A DNA stretch of 64,000 bases from Laspinema palackyanum D2c (GCF_025370875.1 NZ_JAMXFD010000002.1:254797-318796), one strand, 5' to 3'; counted from the first letter of the stretch, positions 18,781-28,211 are shown. Notes: generated by a model from the letters alone, not told the origin. Translations and numbers: made by a program.

Positions 18781-18847
18781 TAGAAACCGGGTTTCTGCTT
18801 TAACTTGTGGAAATTATCCCAAATTTTTGTAAGAAACCCGGTTTCTA
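18781..18847. repeat. Twin-palindrome element, copy B (best preserved)
   Basis: TAGAAACCGGGTTTCT (18781-18796) and its exact complement (ending 18847) face each other across about 35 nt. Each arm is itself a palindrome (AGAAACC-GGGTTTCT), so the DNA can fold as two small hairpins or one 16-bp hairpin. Located 24 nt after the VWA stop codon. Confidence 0.9.
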
Positions 18848-18879
18848 ACCTTTGCTGGGGGACTTAAGACTATGAAGAG

Positions 18880-18966
18880 AACGACTGAAGTCGTTACTAC
18901 GAACATTAAGAACGACTGAAGTCGTTACTACGAACATTAAGAACGACTGAAGTCGTTACTACGAAC
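18880..18966 (+). repeat. Palindromic repeat cluster, 3 copies, 31-bp period
   Basis: Three copies of AACGACTGAAGTCGTT plus ACTACGAAC, starting at 18880, 18911 and 18942, separated by ATTAAG. Same family as 4291-4410. Confidence 0.95.
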
Positions 18967-19084
18967 TTGCGGAGGGGACGGGGGAAATGTGAAGTTTTGT
19001 TAAGGGGGGTAGACTCTCCAGTGAAGGGGAAGGTTTACAATGAACTCAGGAAGTTTGAATAACCCTTATCACGAGAGAGTTTGA

Positions 19085-21346
19085 ATGATGGAAACAGTTA
19101 ATTTGAGATTAAAAGGAATGGGTTGTGCCTCTTGTGCAACCCAGATTGAACAAGCAATCCAAGGCGTTCCTGGGGTGGAAGAATGTAGCGTCAACTTTAG
19201 CGCGGAACAAGCGCGGGTGAAGTATAACCCCCGAAAAACGGAACTCGATCGCATCCAAATCGCTGTCTCTGATGCGGGATATACCGCTGAACCGATGCAA
19301 GAATTGGAGATGCGAGACATTGATGCGGAACAAAAATCCCGACAAGCGGAACAACAAGAATTACAACGCAAGGTAATTTTTGGGGGAATCATTAGCACAA
19401 TTTTGGTGGTGGGTTCCCTGCCGATGATGACAGGAATTGATTTTCCCTTTATTCCCGCTTGGTTACATCATCCTTGGGTGCAATTTGCGCTAACGACTCC
19501 GGTTTTTATCTGGTGTGGCAAGTCCTTCTTTGTGGGTGCCTGGAAATCTTTTAAACATCATCATGCGGATATGAATACCCTGGTGGCGTTGGGAACGGGT
19601 TCTGCTTATCTCTATTCCTTGCTTGTGTCAATTTTCCCCGGATTTTTTACAATTCAAGGGGTGATGCCGGAAGTTTATTATGAAACTGCCGCCGTGATTA
19701 TCACTTTAATTTTGCTGGGGTTATTGTTTGAAAATAGAGCCAAGGGACAAACTTCGGAAGCGATTAGAAAGTTAATGGGATTGCAGGCGAAAACAGCGCG
19801 GGTGATTCGCCAGGGTCAAGAAATTGATATTCCGATCCAAGAGGTTGGGGTCGGGGATGTGATTTTAGTCCGTCCCGGGGAAAAAATTCCGGTGGATGGG
19901 ACGGTTTTGGAGGGTTCTTCCTTAATTGATGAGTCAATGGTGACGGGAGAATCGGTTCCGGTGAAGAAAGAAACCGGGGATGAAGTGATTGGCGCAACGA
20001 TGAATAAAACCGGGAGTTTTAAGTTAAAAGCGTTGCGCGTCGGGAAGGATACGGTGTTGGCGCAAATTGTTAAGTTGGTGCAAGATGCTCAGGGGAGTAA
20101 AGCGCCGATTCAACGGTTAGCCGATCGCGTGACTGGATTTTTTGTTCCGGTAGTAATTGCGATTGCGATCGCCACCTTTGTCATCTGGTTTGCCATCATG
20201 GGAAATCTCACCCTCGCCATTATTACCACCGTCGGTGTCTTAATTATTGCCTGTCCTTGTGCATTAGGATTAGCAACACCCACTTCAATCATGGTGGGAA
20301 CCGGAAAAGGTGCGGAAAATGGCATTTTAATCAAAAGTGCCGACAGTTTAGAACTTGCTCATAAAATTCAAACCATTGTCTTAGATAAAACCGGCACTTT
20401 AACCCAAGGTAAACCCACGGTAACCGATTATGTCACCGTTGGCGGTACTGCTCATAGTAATGAGATTAAATTGTTACGATTAGCAGCAGCAGTAGAAAGT
20501 AATTCTGAGCATCCTTTAGCCGAGGCAGTGGTAGACTATGCCAAAGCCCAAGGGGTAGAAATGCCACTTCCAGCCGTTACGAATTTTGAAGCCGTTGCCG
20601 GGATGGGAGTTCAGGCAATCGTCAGCGATCGCCTCGTCCAAATCGGCACTCCACGCTGGATGCAGGAATTAGGGATTGATACCAAATCCTTACAAACCTA
20701 TCAAGAAAATTGGGAATCTGAAGCCAAAACTAGCCCTTGGATTGCCGTCGATGGACAAATTGAAGGAGTCTTTGGAATAGCAGATGCCTTAAAACCTTCT
20801 TCTGCCACAGCCATTCGAGGATTGCGCCGCCTGGGATTAGAGGTGGTAATGTTAACGGGAGATAACCAACAAACTGCCCAAGCGATTGCTAAAGAAGTGG
20901 GAATTCATCGAGTTTTTGCGGAAGTTCGTCCCGGGCAGAAATCGGATAAAATCAAAGAATTACAAGCGGAAGGTAAAATTGTGGCAATGGTGGGCGATGG
21001 GATTAATGATGCCCCTGCCTTGGCTCAAGCGGATGTCGGAATTGCCATCGGGACTGGAACGGATGTCGCCATTGCTGCCAGTGATATTACCCTAATTTCC
21101 GGTGATTTACAAAGTATCGTTACCGCGATTCAACTCAGTAAAGCCACCATTCAAAATATCCGCCAAAATCTGTTCTTTGCCTTTATTTACAATACCGCCA
21201 GCATCCCGATTGCGGCTGGCATTCTTTATCCCTTTACCGGATGGTTACTCAATCCCATCCTCGCCGGTGCGGCAATGGCAATGAGTTCGGTGTCCGTCGT
21301 CACCAATGCCTTGCGCTTACGCAAGTTTAAAGCCCATCATTCCTAG
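19085..21346 (+). CDS. copA: Copper-translocating P-type ATPase (P1B-1)
   Basis: This 753-residue protein has one N-terminal heavy-metal domain with GMGCASC (Cys14 and Cys17). About eight membrane helices follow, with the cation site CPC in [12 protein letters not shown] (about residue 389). The catalytic motifs are TGES (actuator, about 295), DKTGT (phosphorylated Asp, about 436), SEHPLAEA (the HP locus of nucleotide binding, about 478) and GDGINDAP (about 637). The final helices contain [11 protein letters not shown] and [15 protein letters not shown], the Y-N and M-S-S pattern of Cu(I) pumps. It should export Cu(I) from the cytoplasm, or move it into the thylakoid as CtaA and PacS do; which membrane cannot be told. 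No copper-responsive regulator is adjacent. Confidence 0.96.
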   Translation: MMETVNLRLKGMGCASCATQIEQAIQGVPGVEECSVNFSAEQARVKYNPRKTELDRIQIAVSDAGYTAEPMQELEMRDIDAEQKSRQAEQQELQRKVIFGGIISTILVVGSLPMMTGIDFPFIPAWLHHPWVQFALTTPVFIWCGKSFFVGAWKSFKHHHADMNTLVALGTGSAYLYSLLVSIFPGFFTIQGVMPEVYYETAAVIITLILLGLLFENRAKGQTSEAIRKLMGLQAKTARVIRQGQEIDIPIQEVGVGDVILVRPGEKIPVDGTVLEGSSLIDESMVTGESVPVKKETGDEVIGATMNKTGSFKLKALRVGKDTVLAQIVKLVQDAQGSKAPIQRLADRVTGFFVPVVIAIAIATFVIWFAIMGNLTLAIITTVGVLIIACPCALGLATPTSIMVGTGKGAENGILIKSADSLELAHKIQTIVLDKTGTLTQGKPTVTDYVTVGGTAHSNEIKLLRLAAAVESNSEHPLAEAVVDYAKAQGVEMPLPAVTNFEAVAGMGVQAIVSDRLVQIGTPRWMQELGIDTKSLQTYQENWESEAKTSPWIAVDGQIEGVFGIADALKPSSATAIRGLRRLGLEVVMLTGDNQQTAQAIAKEVGIHRVFAEVRPGQKSDKIKELQAEGKIVAMVGDGINDAPALAQADVGIAIGTGTDVAIAASDITLISGDLQSIVTAIQLSKATIQNIRQNLFFAFIYNTASIPIAAGILYPFTGWLLNPILAGAAMAMSSVSVVTNALRLRKFKAHHS

Positions 21347-21399
21347 GTGAAACCCTCGGGAATTAAATCTGTAAATTCTCTTGACAACAGGCTGAAATT

Positions 21400-21666
21400 A
21401 TGTTAAAAAAATCCCAAATTTGGCTACCTTTACTGGCAGTTGCCACAGTTTTGGCAACGGGGACAACGGCAAGAGTCCAAGCCATGTCAGAAATGCCCGG
21501 ACACCCAAGAAATCCATCCCAGGGATTGCAAAAAATTGAACAACCCTTACCCGTAAAAGCTGGGGTGATGGGAGGAGGCGTTACTTTAATTGGATTAGAA
21601 CTCTGGTGGTTTTTATTCAGTAAAAAGAAAACCGAATCGCCAATCGACGAGCAAGAAAGTTCCTAA
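21400..21666 (+). CDS. Small exported/membrane protein with Met/His stretch
   Basis: This 88-residue protein has a signal peptide (KSQIWLPLLAVATVLATG, cleavage probably near RVQA), then MSEMPGHPRNPSQG with Met and His that could bind copper, a transmembrane helix (MGGGVTLIGLELWWFLF) and a charged tail. It starts 53 nt after the Cu-ATPase stop on the same strand, so co-transcription is likely. I do not recognise a named family; a copper-related role is inferred from the neighbours. Confidence 0.75.
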   Translation: MLKKSQIWLPLLAVATVLATGTTARVQAMSEMPGHPRNPSQGLQKIEQPLPVKAGVMGGGVTLIGLELWWFLFSKKKTESPIDEQESS

Positions 21667-21763
21667 TCCCTAATCAATTCAGCGATCGCATCTTCCCTCT
21701 GGACACGGCACCCCCGTGTCCTTTCCTATTTCAACCCCAAACCCCACCTCAATCCTTTACAAT

Positions 21764-21849
21764 AATAGACCTCTTGCAAAATACCGGATTGATCCCCCCA
21801 ACCCCCCTTAAGAAGGGGGGCTTTAAAGAATTTTGCAAGAAGTCTAATA
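21764..21849. mobile_element. MITE-like element, about 85 bp
   Basis: The ends are ATAGACCTCTTGCAAAAT (from 21765) and ATTTTGCAAGAAGTCTAAT (to 21848), inverted repeats of about 17 bp with one or two mismatches. Inside is a second inverted repeat, CCCCCCTTAAGAAGGGGGG. It carries no gene. The build is that of a small non-autonomous transposable element; a matching transposase is not in the window. Confidence 0.65.
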
Positions 21850-21855
21850 TCTTCT

Positions 21856-21966
21856 AAGTCGTTCCCTCTGATGTTCGTAGTAACGACTTCAGTCGTTCCC
21901 TCTGATGTTCGTAGTAACGACTTCAGTCGTTCCCTCTGATGTTCGTAGTAACGACTTGCTGTCGTT
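21856..21966 (-). repeat. Palindromic repeat cluster, 3 copies plus a fragment, 34-bp period
   Basis: Reverse-oriented copies start at 21873, 21907 and 21941, separated by CCCTCTGAT, after a truncated copy (AAGTCGTT, 21856-21863). The third copy has the variant centre TTGCT (AACGAC-TTGCT-GTCGTT). The cluster abuts the MITE-like element. Confidence 0.93.
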
Positions 21967-22001
21967 CCCCACCCCATCTCTCTATCAATCCATGAACAAT
22001 C

Positions 22002-22289
22002 ATGCCTATCAATAAAGCCCGATTACGGAAACTGCACCGCATCCTGGCCCCGATCGCCATTTTACCCCTCCTCCTGACCGCCAGTACCGGAATCTTGTAT
22101 CAAATCGCTGTAGTGAGGGGAAAGCGCACCCAATTTATGGGGTTACTCGACCTCCATCAGGGTATATTTGGGCCCCTAAACTTAGCCCCCGTTTATCCCC
22201 TTTTAAACGGATTAGGATTAATCACCCTTGCCGTTACCGGAATTATGATGTGGTTTCAAACTCGTCCAAAACGACAAAACCGAGCCTAA
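22002..22289 (+). CDS. PepSY-associated-TM-like small membrane protein
   Basis: This 95-residue protein starts with RKLHRILAPIAILPLLLTA (an Arg-His before the first helix), then LLDLHQGIFGP (second His) and a second helix (LLNGLGLITLAVTGIMMWF) with a basic end. This matches the helical-hairpin unit of PepSY-associated membrane proteins. It may belong with the copper genes, but 335 bp of repeats separate it from them. The His residues in the helices could ligate haem or metal; that is speculative. Confidence 0.78.
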   Translation: MPINKARLRKLHRILAPIAILPLLLTASTGILYQIAVVRGKRTQFMGLLDLHQGIFGPLNLAPVYPLLNGLGLITLAVTGIMMWFQTRPKRQNRA

Positions 22290-22711
22290 AAAACTCACTA
22301 TTATCCCTTAAAATGCCAAAGAAAATATTAGGATAGAAACACAGATAGACATAAACCCAACTTAATCAACCCTAAAAAACCCTGAACAAATGAGAAAAAA
22401 CTAAAGATTAAAACAACTCCACTCGAATCCTCCAAAAAACTCCGCTAAAATGAAACGTGCAACTCAAAAGAGCGATTGTGCGTCAATCACCGGAATATCA
22501 GGAGCGCAAGGGAAAACAAAGCCATTTATCTTTGCCCGCGCAGCCTTGAACCCCAGGTTGCGATCGCCCTGGCCAATTCCAATCCGGTGCATCTTCAGCC
22601 GTTTAGTCAGGTAGATGAAATTTCATCGCAAAGATCGCGATCTGCTATACCTTAAAAAGTGTTGACCTGAACCTGGAAGTATTGTTAAATTGCACGCCGA
22701 ATCAAAAACTT
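22290..22711. other. Intergenic region, possible tolC promoter at its end
   Basis: No gene seen in 422 bp. Near the end, TTGACC (22662-22667), a 17-nt spacer and TTAAAT (22685-22690) make a weak promoter candidate just before the TolC start. AGATCGCGATCT (22632-22643) is a perfect palindrome. Confidence 0.45.
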
Positions 22712-24271
22712 ATGGGAACTTTTCGATATCTGATGACTGTGGGTATGGGAACGCTAATCGCCTTAAGCGATATCGGCGCAAGTCTTGGACAGACTGAGGC
22801 ATCAGGCGATCGCCTCCCCAGTCCAGCCCCAGAAACCGCCTCTCCCTCCGGGGAAACCCAGGACAAAACTGCCCCCAGAGAGGGTTTACAAGCCCAAGGG
22901 GTAACCCCCCCCGTAGAAAATGTGCCGGAGTACCTGACTCCTAACCCTAACCCCCTCCAGTTTCCGACGGAATCCGATGAAGTTGAGATTGTCGGCACCC
23001 AACCCTTGACCTTAGAACAGGCCCTGCAAATTGCGGAACAGAACAGCCAGCAACTGCAAGAAGCCCTCTTAACCGTGGACCGAAATCGCGCCGCCTTACG
23101 AGAAAGTCGCGCCGCCTTGTATCCCAACTTGAGCGTGCAATCGAGCCTATCGCGATCCAATTCCACCGGGGCCGATTTAGCCAATCAGCGACAAAGACAA
23201 CAGTTAGGAGACAATGCCCCACCCCCAGAAGGCGGGAGCACCAGCTTAGATGGTGGCGTGGAATTAAGCTATAACCTGTACAATTCCGGGCGGCGATCGG
23301 GTCAGATTGGCTTGGCCGAAACCCAGTTACTCGTCAGTGAATTAGATCTAGAACGGGTGCTTGCTGACTTGCGCTTAGAGGTTCGCGAGGCTTATTACAA
23401 CCTCCAAGAAGCCGATGACCAAATAGAAATTAGCCTCTCTGCGGTGCAAAGTTCCGAACAGAGCTTACGAGACGCTGAAGCCTTGGAACGAGCAGGATTA
23501 GGGACAAGATTTGATGTGCTCAGAGCCAGGGTCCAGTTAGCCGATGCCGCCCAAGCCCTCACCCAAGCGCGGGCCCAGCAGCGGATCCGTCGCCGGGAAA
23601 TTGCGCGGATTTTAAACATTTCGCAAGTGGTGGATATTTCTGCTGCTGAACCTGTGGAAATTTCGGGGCTGTGGAATTTGTCTCTCGAAGATAGCATCGT
23701 CCTGGCGTTGAGAAATCGAGCGGAGTTAGAGCAGTTGTTGTTACAGCGGGAACTCACGGATTATCAGCGTCAGATTGCCTTGTCTGCCCTGGGTCCTCAA
23801 GTCAATTTATTTGCCAGCTATAACGCGGTTGAAGTCTTTGGGGATGATTTGAATTTGGCCGATGGCTACAACTTAGGGGGTAGGGTGCAGTGGAATTTAT
23901 ATGATGGGGGGGCTGCTAGAGCGCGAGCGGTTCAAGAGGAGCGGAATATTGAGATTGCAGAAACGCGATTTGGGCAGTTTCGCAACCAAGTTCGCTTACA
24001 GGTGGAGCAAGCCTTTTTCAACTTGCGATCGAACTTCGAGAATATCCAAACCTCTAATATTGCCGTGGATCAGGCGCGGGAAAGTTTGCGTCTGGCGCGG
24101 TTGCGGTTTCAAGCCGGTGTAGGGACTCAGACGGACGTGCTGACGGCAGAAACGGAACTGACTCGGGCGCAGAATAACCGCTTGCGGGCGATCGTCACCT
24201 ATAATCGGGCATTAGCAGCGATGGAACGGGCGATCGGGAATGTGAATGAAAGCTTGATTTCTACGCCCTAA
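22712..24271 (+). CDS. TolC family outer membrane efflux protein
   Basis: The protein has 519 residues from the ATG at 22712; a TTG ten codons upstream is possible but would spoil the signal peptide (MGTFRYLMTVGMGTLIALS). A proline-rich stretch (about residues 40-95) precedes two OEP repeats. The first starts PLTLEQALQIAEQNS and the second starts NLSLEDSIVLALRNR. Each has long coiled helices (YNLQEADDQIEISLSAVQSS; AFFNLRSNFENIQTS) and strands (YNLYNSGRRSGQIG; VQWNLYDGGAARARA). Repeated GVGTQTDVL-type turns are typical. It forms trimeric channels through the outer membrane and could serve the RND pump at 33.5-38.8 kb, for which no other TolC is seen here, or type I secretion of the large protein at 28.2 kb. 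Confidence 0.94.
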   Translation: MGTFRYLMTVGMGTLIALSDIGASLGQTEASGDRLPSPAPETASPSGETQDKTAPREGLQAQGVTPPVENVPEYLTPNPNPLQFPTESDEVEIVGTQPLTLEQALQIAEQNSQQLQEALLTVDRNRAALRESRAALYPNLSVQSSLSRSNSTGADLANQRQRQQLGDNAPPPEGGSTSLDGGVELSYNLYNSGRRSGQIGLAETQLLVSELDLERVLADLRLEVREAYYNLQEADDQIEISLSAVQSSEQSLRDAEALERAGLGTRFDVLRARVQLADAAQALTQARAQQRIRRREIARILNISQVVDISAAEPVEISGLWNLSLEDSIVLALRNRAELEQLLLQRELTDYQRQIALSALGPQVNLFASYNAVEVFGDDLNLADGYNLGGRVQWNLYDGGAARARAVQEERNIEIAETRFGQFRNQVRLQVEQAFFNLRSNFENIQTSNIAVDQARESLRLARLRFQAGVGTQTDVLTAETELTRAQNNRLRAIVTYNRALAAMERAIGNVNESLISTP

Positions 24272-24305
24272 GTTCGCGCAATGGCCAACCTGGATCGGAA
24301 ATCTC

Positions 24306-24327
24306 GGGGCAATTGGTGAATTGCCCC
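24306..24327. repeat. Hairpin after tolC-like gene
   Basis: GGGGCAATT-GGTG-AATTGCCCC, a perfect 9-bp stem 35 nt after the TolC stop. No T tract follows, so it may be a dispersed repeat or an mRNA 3' end. Confidence 0.6.
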
Positions 24328-24483
24328 CACAGGATGCGGCCAGTCTTTACAGAAATTAACATGACGGTCTAAAATTTGAGAGGACCTAACATCGGCCCTG
24401 AGTCAGTGCCAAGGCTTGGCCTAATCCTGCACGACTCATCGGCCCCAATCGGTATCGCTCGATCGCAACTATGGAGAAGAGAA

Positions 24484-24780
24484 GTGCCTAATATCAAATT
24501 TGTGGATGAAAACAAGGAAGTAGTCGCGGCAGATGGAGCCAACTTGCGGCTTAAAGCCTTAGAAAATGGAATCGAACTCTACAAGTTTGTCGGAAAATTG
24601 ATGAACTGTGGCGGTTACGGTCAATGTGGCACCTGCATTGTCGAAGTCGTCGAAGGCATGGAAAATCTCTCCGATCGCACTCCAGCAGAAAACCAAAAAC
24701 TCAAGAAAAAGCCGAACAGCTATCGTTTGGCTTGTCAAACCCTGGTGAATGGCCCGGTGAGCGTCAAAACCAAGCCCTAA
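24484..24780 (+). CDS. [2Fe-2S] ferredoxin
   Basis: The protein has 98 residues from a GTG ([13 protein letters not shown]) with GGAGAAG about 6 nt upstream; the frame is open for 36 codons before this, but with no ferredoxin sequence. The cluster ligands are in [16 protein letters not shown] (C-x5-C-x2-C) and YRLACQ for the fourth Cys, the plant-type pattern in a diverged form. The basic tail ([25 protein letters not shown]) differs from photosynthetic PetF, which is acidic, so it probably does not serve photosystem I. It is followed on the same strand, 136 bp later, by psbM. Confidence 0.93.
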   Translation: MPNIKFVDENKEVVAADGANLRLKALENGIELYKFVGKLMNCGGYGQCGTCIVEVVEGMENLSDRTPAENQKLKKKPNSYRLACQTLVNGPVSVKTKP

Positions 24781-24916
24781 CCCCCAAGTTGAATATAGGG
24801 TCCCCACACCGAGGATCTGGGTTGAAAGAATTTAGGTCGATCACCCTCACCGTAGTCAAGCAATAATGATATTCTGATCTTATTGAATTTTAAGATTGAA
24901 AAAATAGTGGGGTTCT

Positions 24917-25027
24917 ATGCAAGTTAACGACCTAGGATTTGTGGCAAGCCTTCTTTTTGTGCTCGTCCCAGCCGTGTTCCTGTTGATCCTCTACATTCAA
25001 ACCGCCAGCAAAAGCAAAGAGAGCTAA
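24917..25027 (+). CDS. psbM: Photosystem II reaction centre protein M
   Basis: The ATG at 24917 opens a 36-residue protein: [20 protein letters not shown], then [16 protein letters not shown]. It has one transmembrane helix with a short lumenal start and a stromal Ser/Lys tail, the standard form of PsbM, which sits at the monomer-monomer interface of photosystem II in the thylakoid. GGGG lies just before the start codon. A clear hairpin terminator follows 21 nt after the stop, so this is the last gene of its transcript, possibly shared with the ferredoxin gene. Confidence 0.97.
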   Translation: MQVNDLGFVASLLFVLVPAVFLLILYIQTASKSKES

Positions 25028-25048
25028 ATTAACGGGCGGCTTTGTCTG

Positions 25049-25077
25049 GCACTCGGAACCGTTCCGGGTGCTTTCTT
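25049..25077 (+). terminator. Intrinsic terminator of psbM
   Basis: GCACTCGGAA-CCG-TTCCGGGTGC stem (one T-G pair) followed by TTTCTT. It starts 21 nt after the psbM stop. Confidence 0.75.
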
Positions 25078-25148
25078 CAAGTTCTAACTCTGACAGTCGC
25101 CGGGAAGGGACGCGATCGCGTCCACGGACCGGCGAGGGTCTCCTGAAT

Positions 25149-25184
25149 AAAAGGTGCCAAAACGCAACGTTCGGCACCTTTTTT
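25149..25184. terminator. Bidirectional intrinsic terminator
   Basis: AAAAGGTGCC and GGCACCTTTTTT pair around about 14 nt, with six T on the plus strand and four on the minus strand. It sits between convergent psbM and the universal stress gene and can serve both. Confidence 0.85.
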
Positions 25185-25205
25185 ATGGGAATTTCCGGGG
25201 GTTAA

Positions 25206-26033
25206 TTAGGTAGAAGTCCGACCTAATAACACCGGACAGTTGGCATAAACCCGCACATAGTCAGACAGAGACCCTCCTAAGAGGCGATCGAGGTCCACAA
25301 AGCTTTTGGCAATGTTCGGACGGCGATCGGGAGAACCCAGCATCACCAAATCCGCGTTCAAATCATCCGCTAATCGACAAATTTCTTCTCCCGCTTTTCC
25401 TTTCGGGGTGTGGCAGCGATAGGAAATGCCATATTTCCGCGCCTCCGCCACCGCTGCGGCTAATACCGGGTCCTGTTCTGGGTTGTCCACAGGTTTTGAC
25501 GAAACATGGACCAACTCCACCTGTCCCCCATCAATATCTTTGACCATCATTAGGGCCAAATCCAGACATTGTTTCGCTGAGTCGGATTTGTCCACGGCGA
25601 CGAGAATGCGCTTAATTTTTTTAACGTAAACATCATCTTTGACCAGCAACATCGGACGGGACGCAAGCTGGAAGACGTACTGACTCACGGATCCTTCTAA
25701 AATTGCTTGCAACCGTCCCAAGGCGCGGGATCCAATCACGATCAGGTCAGCATTTTCTTCCTCTGCTACTTCACAGACGACGGTTTTCGGGTCTCCCTGC
25801 TTCAGACGGGGGTTAACTTTGCTCGGGTCGATATTCAAAAATTTGACCGCATCGGCGAGGATTTTGCCACCCTCTGCCAACTTATCCGCCATAGCATCAG
25901 CGGTTACTTCCGGGGCCACAACGTGCAGTACGGTCACGGAGGCGGTTTGAAACGAGGGGATGTCCATCAACATCTTGACCATCTCTTCACAGAGTCCTCG
26001 TCCTGCCACTGCCACTAATATTTTTTGGATCAT
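25206..26033 (-). CDS. Tandem universal stress protein (two UspA domains)
   Basis: This 275-residue protein has two UspA folds. Domain 1 (residues 1-133) starts IQKILVAVAGR and ends with GSRALGRLQAILEGSVSQYV plus RPMLLVKDD. Domain 2 (about 138-275) starts KRILVAVDKSD and has MLGSPDRRPNI. Domain 1 keeps a G-x2-G-x9-G(S)-type ATP loop (GSRALGRLQAILEGS), while domain 2 (GSPDRR..AKSFVDLDRLLGGS) is altered. AGGAG lies 8 nt before the ATG. Cytoplasmic; usually induced by stress. The partner is unknown. Confidence 0.94.
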   Translation of the reverse strand: MIQKILVAVAGRGLCEEMVKMLMDIPSFQTASVTVLHVVAPEVTADAMADKLAEGGKILADAVKFLNIDPSKVNPRLKQGDPKTVVCEVAEEENADLIVIGSRALGRLQAILEGSVSQYVFQLASRPMLLVKDDVYVKKIKRILVAVDKSDSAKQCLDLALMMVKDIDGGQVELVHVSSKPVDNPEQDPVLAAAVAEARKYGISYRCHTPKGKAGEEICRLADDLNADLVMLGSPDRRPNIAKSFVDLDRLLGGSLSDYVRVYANCPVLLGRTST

Positions 26034-26227
26034 AAGTTTAGCTCCTGGCTACAACAGCATACTATGTAGGGATGAATCCCTGAATTGATTCCGTTTCGGA
26101 CACGCTCTATGGGTCGAGGTCAACGACCCCAGAGATTGCTCGATTTAGGTATTTCATCTTTAATAATGTAAGACTTATTACCTACTGAAAATTTGTAGAA
26201 ATGTAGAGTTTTGGATCAATTTGTAAC

Positions 26228-26716
26228 ATGACTGAGGAAAAAGAGACACAACCCCAACTCCCCCCAACCCAGGCGATCGCCCGCCTGGGCGAAAAATCCC
26301 CAGAAGGATGGTTCGAGTACCCTGTCAGGGCCTATCCCCATCATACCGACTATGCGGGCATCGTTTGGCATGGCACCTACTTAACCTGGATGGAAGAAGC
26401 ACGAGTCGAATCCTTGCGGGCGATCGGGGTCAATTTTGCCGATTTAGTCGCCCTGGGGTGCGATTTACCCGTGGTTGAGTTAGCCTTGCGCTACCACAAA
26501 CCCATGAAACTCGGCACCCAGGCAGTCGTCAGAACCCGGATGCTAGAAATGGATGGGGTCCGCCTCAATTGGGAATATCAGATTCAGTCCCTCGATGCAC
26601 AAGAGTTGTACCTCACTGGCGTGGTTACTCTCGTTACCGTGGATATCGAAAAAGGCCGCATCATGCGCCGCTTACCTGAATCAGTCAAAGATGCCTTAGT
26701 TAAATTATCCCGCTAG
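26228..26716 (+). CDS. Acyl-CoA thioesterase, hot-dog fold (4HBT/YbgC-like)
   Basis: This 162-residue protein has the 4HBT signature VRAYPHHTDYAGIVWHGTYLT followed by WMEEARVESLRAIG, with the catalytic Asp in TDYAG. The strands YHKPMKLG, VVRTRML, WEYQIQS and YLTGVVTLVTVD complete the fold. It should cleave an acyl-CoA thioester in the cytoplasm. Cyanobacteria use a related hot-dog enzyme for the DHNA-CoA step of phylloquinone synthesis, but I cannot assign that role from the sequence. The N-terminal 30 residues are extra. Confidence 0.9.
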   Translation: MTEEKETQPQLPPTQAIARLGEKSPEGWFEYPVRAYPHHTDYAGIVWHGTYLTWMEEARVESLRAIGVNFADLVALGCDLPVVELALRYHKPMKLGTQAVVRTRMLEMDGVRLNWEYQIQSLDAQELYLTGVVTLVTVDIEKGRIMRRLPESVKDALVKLSR

Positions 26717-26734
26717 GGGAAAATGGGGGAGATA

Positions 26735-27002
26735 GTTTGTAGTAACGACTTTAGTCGTTTCCTCGTGACCGAAGCGGTAGCTTCTGTCACGCCCCTTTGG
26801 CAGATGGGCAAGATAGGGGAGAGGGAAGAGATAGTTTGTAGTAACGACTTTAGTCGTTTCCTCGTGACGGAAGCGGTAGCTTACGTCACGCCCCTTTAGA
26901 TGCTTTGCCTCCCGTCCCCAAGCAGGCACTCCAGCCGCCAATTGTGCGTGTCACGGCTTCAGCCGTGACACGAGAGCAACGACTGAAGTCGTTACTACAA
27001 AC
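26735..27002. repeat. Composite palindromic island bounded by inverted copies
   Basis: Reverse copies of the AACGACT(TT)AGTCGTT palindrome start at 26735 and 26834, and a forward copy is at 26978-27002. Behind each reverse copy is a GTGAC...GTCAC hairpin (26765-26790 and its duplicate 99 bp on) enclosing GAAGC-GGTA-GCTTM. A further hairpin, CGTGTCACGGC-TTCA-GCCGTGACACG, lies at 26947-26972. The first two units are a tandem duplication with a 99-bp offset. No gene inside. Confidence 0.9.
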
Positions 27003-27084
27003 TATCTCCCCAATCCTCCCCATCTCCCCCATCCTCCCCAAGATGATAAAATTTGGGTTACCCAACCCGACTGACCCCAACATC

Positions 27085-27537
27085 ATGACTCGTTTACTTT
27101 ACGAATATTCGATCGCCGATCGCGGTCACTTGATTATCCCTTATCTGTTTGGTAGCGTCCATAGCGACCCCATCTATTCCTATCACTTGCTCTCAGAATT
27201 AGGACATCGGGGTAATTTGCATAAGGCTCATAATCCGGCAGGCATTCATTCCAGTAGCCTCGAAGGGATTATTGCGATCGCCAAAGAACACTTAGACATT
27301 CATTCTGATGTCGAAGAAAGTCTGGACATCTTTAAACATCGCTATACCTATCGCGAAAATTTAATCATTATTTATCAAATGGCCGATAAGTTTTTTTACG
27401 ACCACTATAAGCCGGATAATTTACAAAATGTCGCAGCACCTAAAATCTTCAAATCAGAACAAGCCTGTATTCAATGGGTAAAATCAGGACTCGATCGCCC
27501 CAATCAAGGCTCTAATGTTTTAGATTTTAGACGATAA
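27085..27537 (+). CDS. Conserved-looking protein of unknown function
   Basis: The protein has 150 residues from the ATG at 27085; an in-frame ATG at 27043 would add 14. I do not recognise it. It is soluble, with the aromatic stretch RLLYEYSIADRGHLIIPYLF, several His (HSDPIYSYHLL, HRGNLHKAHNPAGIHSSS), and a helical part (LEGIIAIAKEHLDIHSDVEE, YRENLIIIYQMADKFFYDHY). Codon use and composition look like a real gene. It stands alone behind the palindromic island and ends 119 nt before a terminator hairpin. Confidence 0.7.
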   Translation: MTRLLYEYSIADRGHLIIPYLFGSVHSDPIYSYHLLSELGHRGNLHKAHNPAGIHSSSLEGIIAIAKEHLDIHSDVEESLDIFKHRYTYRENLIIIYQMADKFFYDHYKPDNLQNVAAPKIFKSEQACIQWVKSGLDRPNQGSNVLDFRR

Positions 27538-27655
27538 GCCACTCTTTCTCTCTCAAAATAAAATAGCGGATGTTCACCCCGAAACGGGTATTCATCAGGT
27601 TTTTATGTAAATTGCAGATTGTTAACAATTTACCCCTCCACATACCATAAAGGAT

Positions 27656-27690
27656 TCCCCCTGTCAATCTAAAAAAGGGGGATATTTTTT
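27656..27690 (+). terminator. Intrinsic terminator
   Basis: TCCCCCT and AGGGGGA pair around a 13-nt loop, followed by TATTTTTT. It ends the transcript of the unknown gene at 27085-27537. Confidence 0.7.
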
Positions 27691-28211
27691 CATAAATTTA
27701 ATCTTTTAAAGGTAAAATGCACATCAAGGGTAAAAAGTCAAGTTTAAAAAGATATGATAAAGATGTGAGCGGGCTCATGGTTTTTCCTTGCAAATACAGT
27801 ACAATTCAAAAAACAGGGTTAAACAGTAAGAAAGCTCCAATCCTCACCCAGTCCACTTAGGACCCCTGCCGAGTTGTCAACCGAAACTTTTCCACGGGGA
27901 TTGAGGAATTGGGTCCTTTATTCAGAAGCATCTCATCGGAATTAGTTGGATATTTAGGATTCAAAATAGAGGGAGAGGGACTAGCAGCGAACCCGAAAAT
28001 GTAAGGATTCAATAATTACAAAACTGCATCCTGACTGTCATGGCATTGTCAACATTGCCCCTAATTTTGGCAGCATTATTCTAGGACACTCTACGCCATC
28101 ACTGAGTGCCAATTTCCAATGGCTTGGGCCATCAATTCGACCTTGCCAGTTCAAATCCAATGAACTGAATTATTTCTTGTCAATGTTACCCATAGAAGAA
28201 GAAGCATTCCT
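27691..28211. other. Long 5' region of the large secreted protein, with a Crp-like half-matched site
   Basis: No gene seen in about 520 bp. TGTGA-GCGGGC-TCATG (27764-27779) matches 8 of 10 positions of the Crp consensus TGTGA-N6-TCACA. AGGACCC (about 27868) and GGGTCCT (about 27915) could pair across a 40-nt loop. A leader transcript is possible; no riboswitch class is recognised. Confidence 0.4.

Noticed and set aside
28140..28175. GTTCAAATCC resembling a tRNA T-loop
   Set aside because: No acceptor stem, anticodon arm or D-loop can be built around it.
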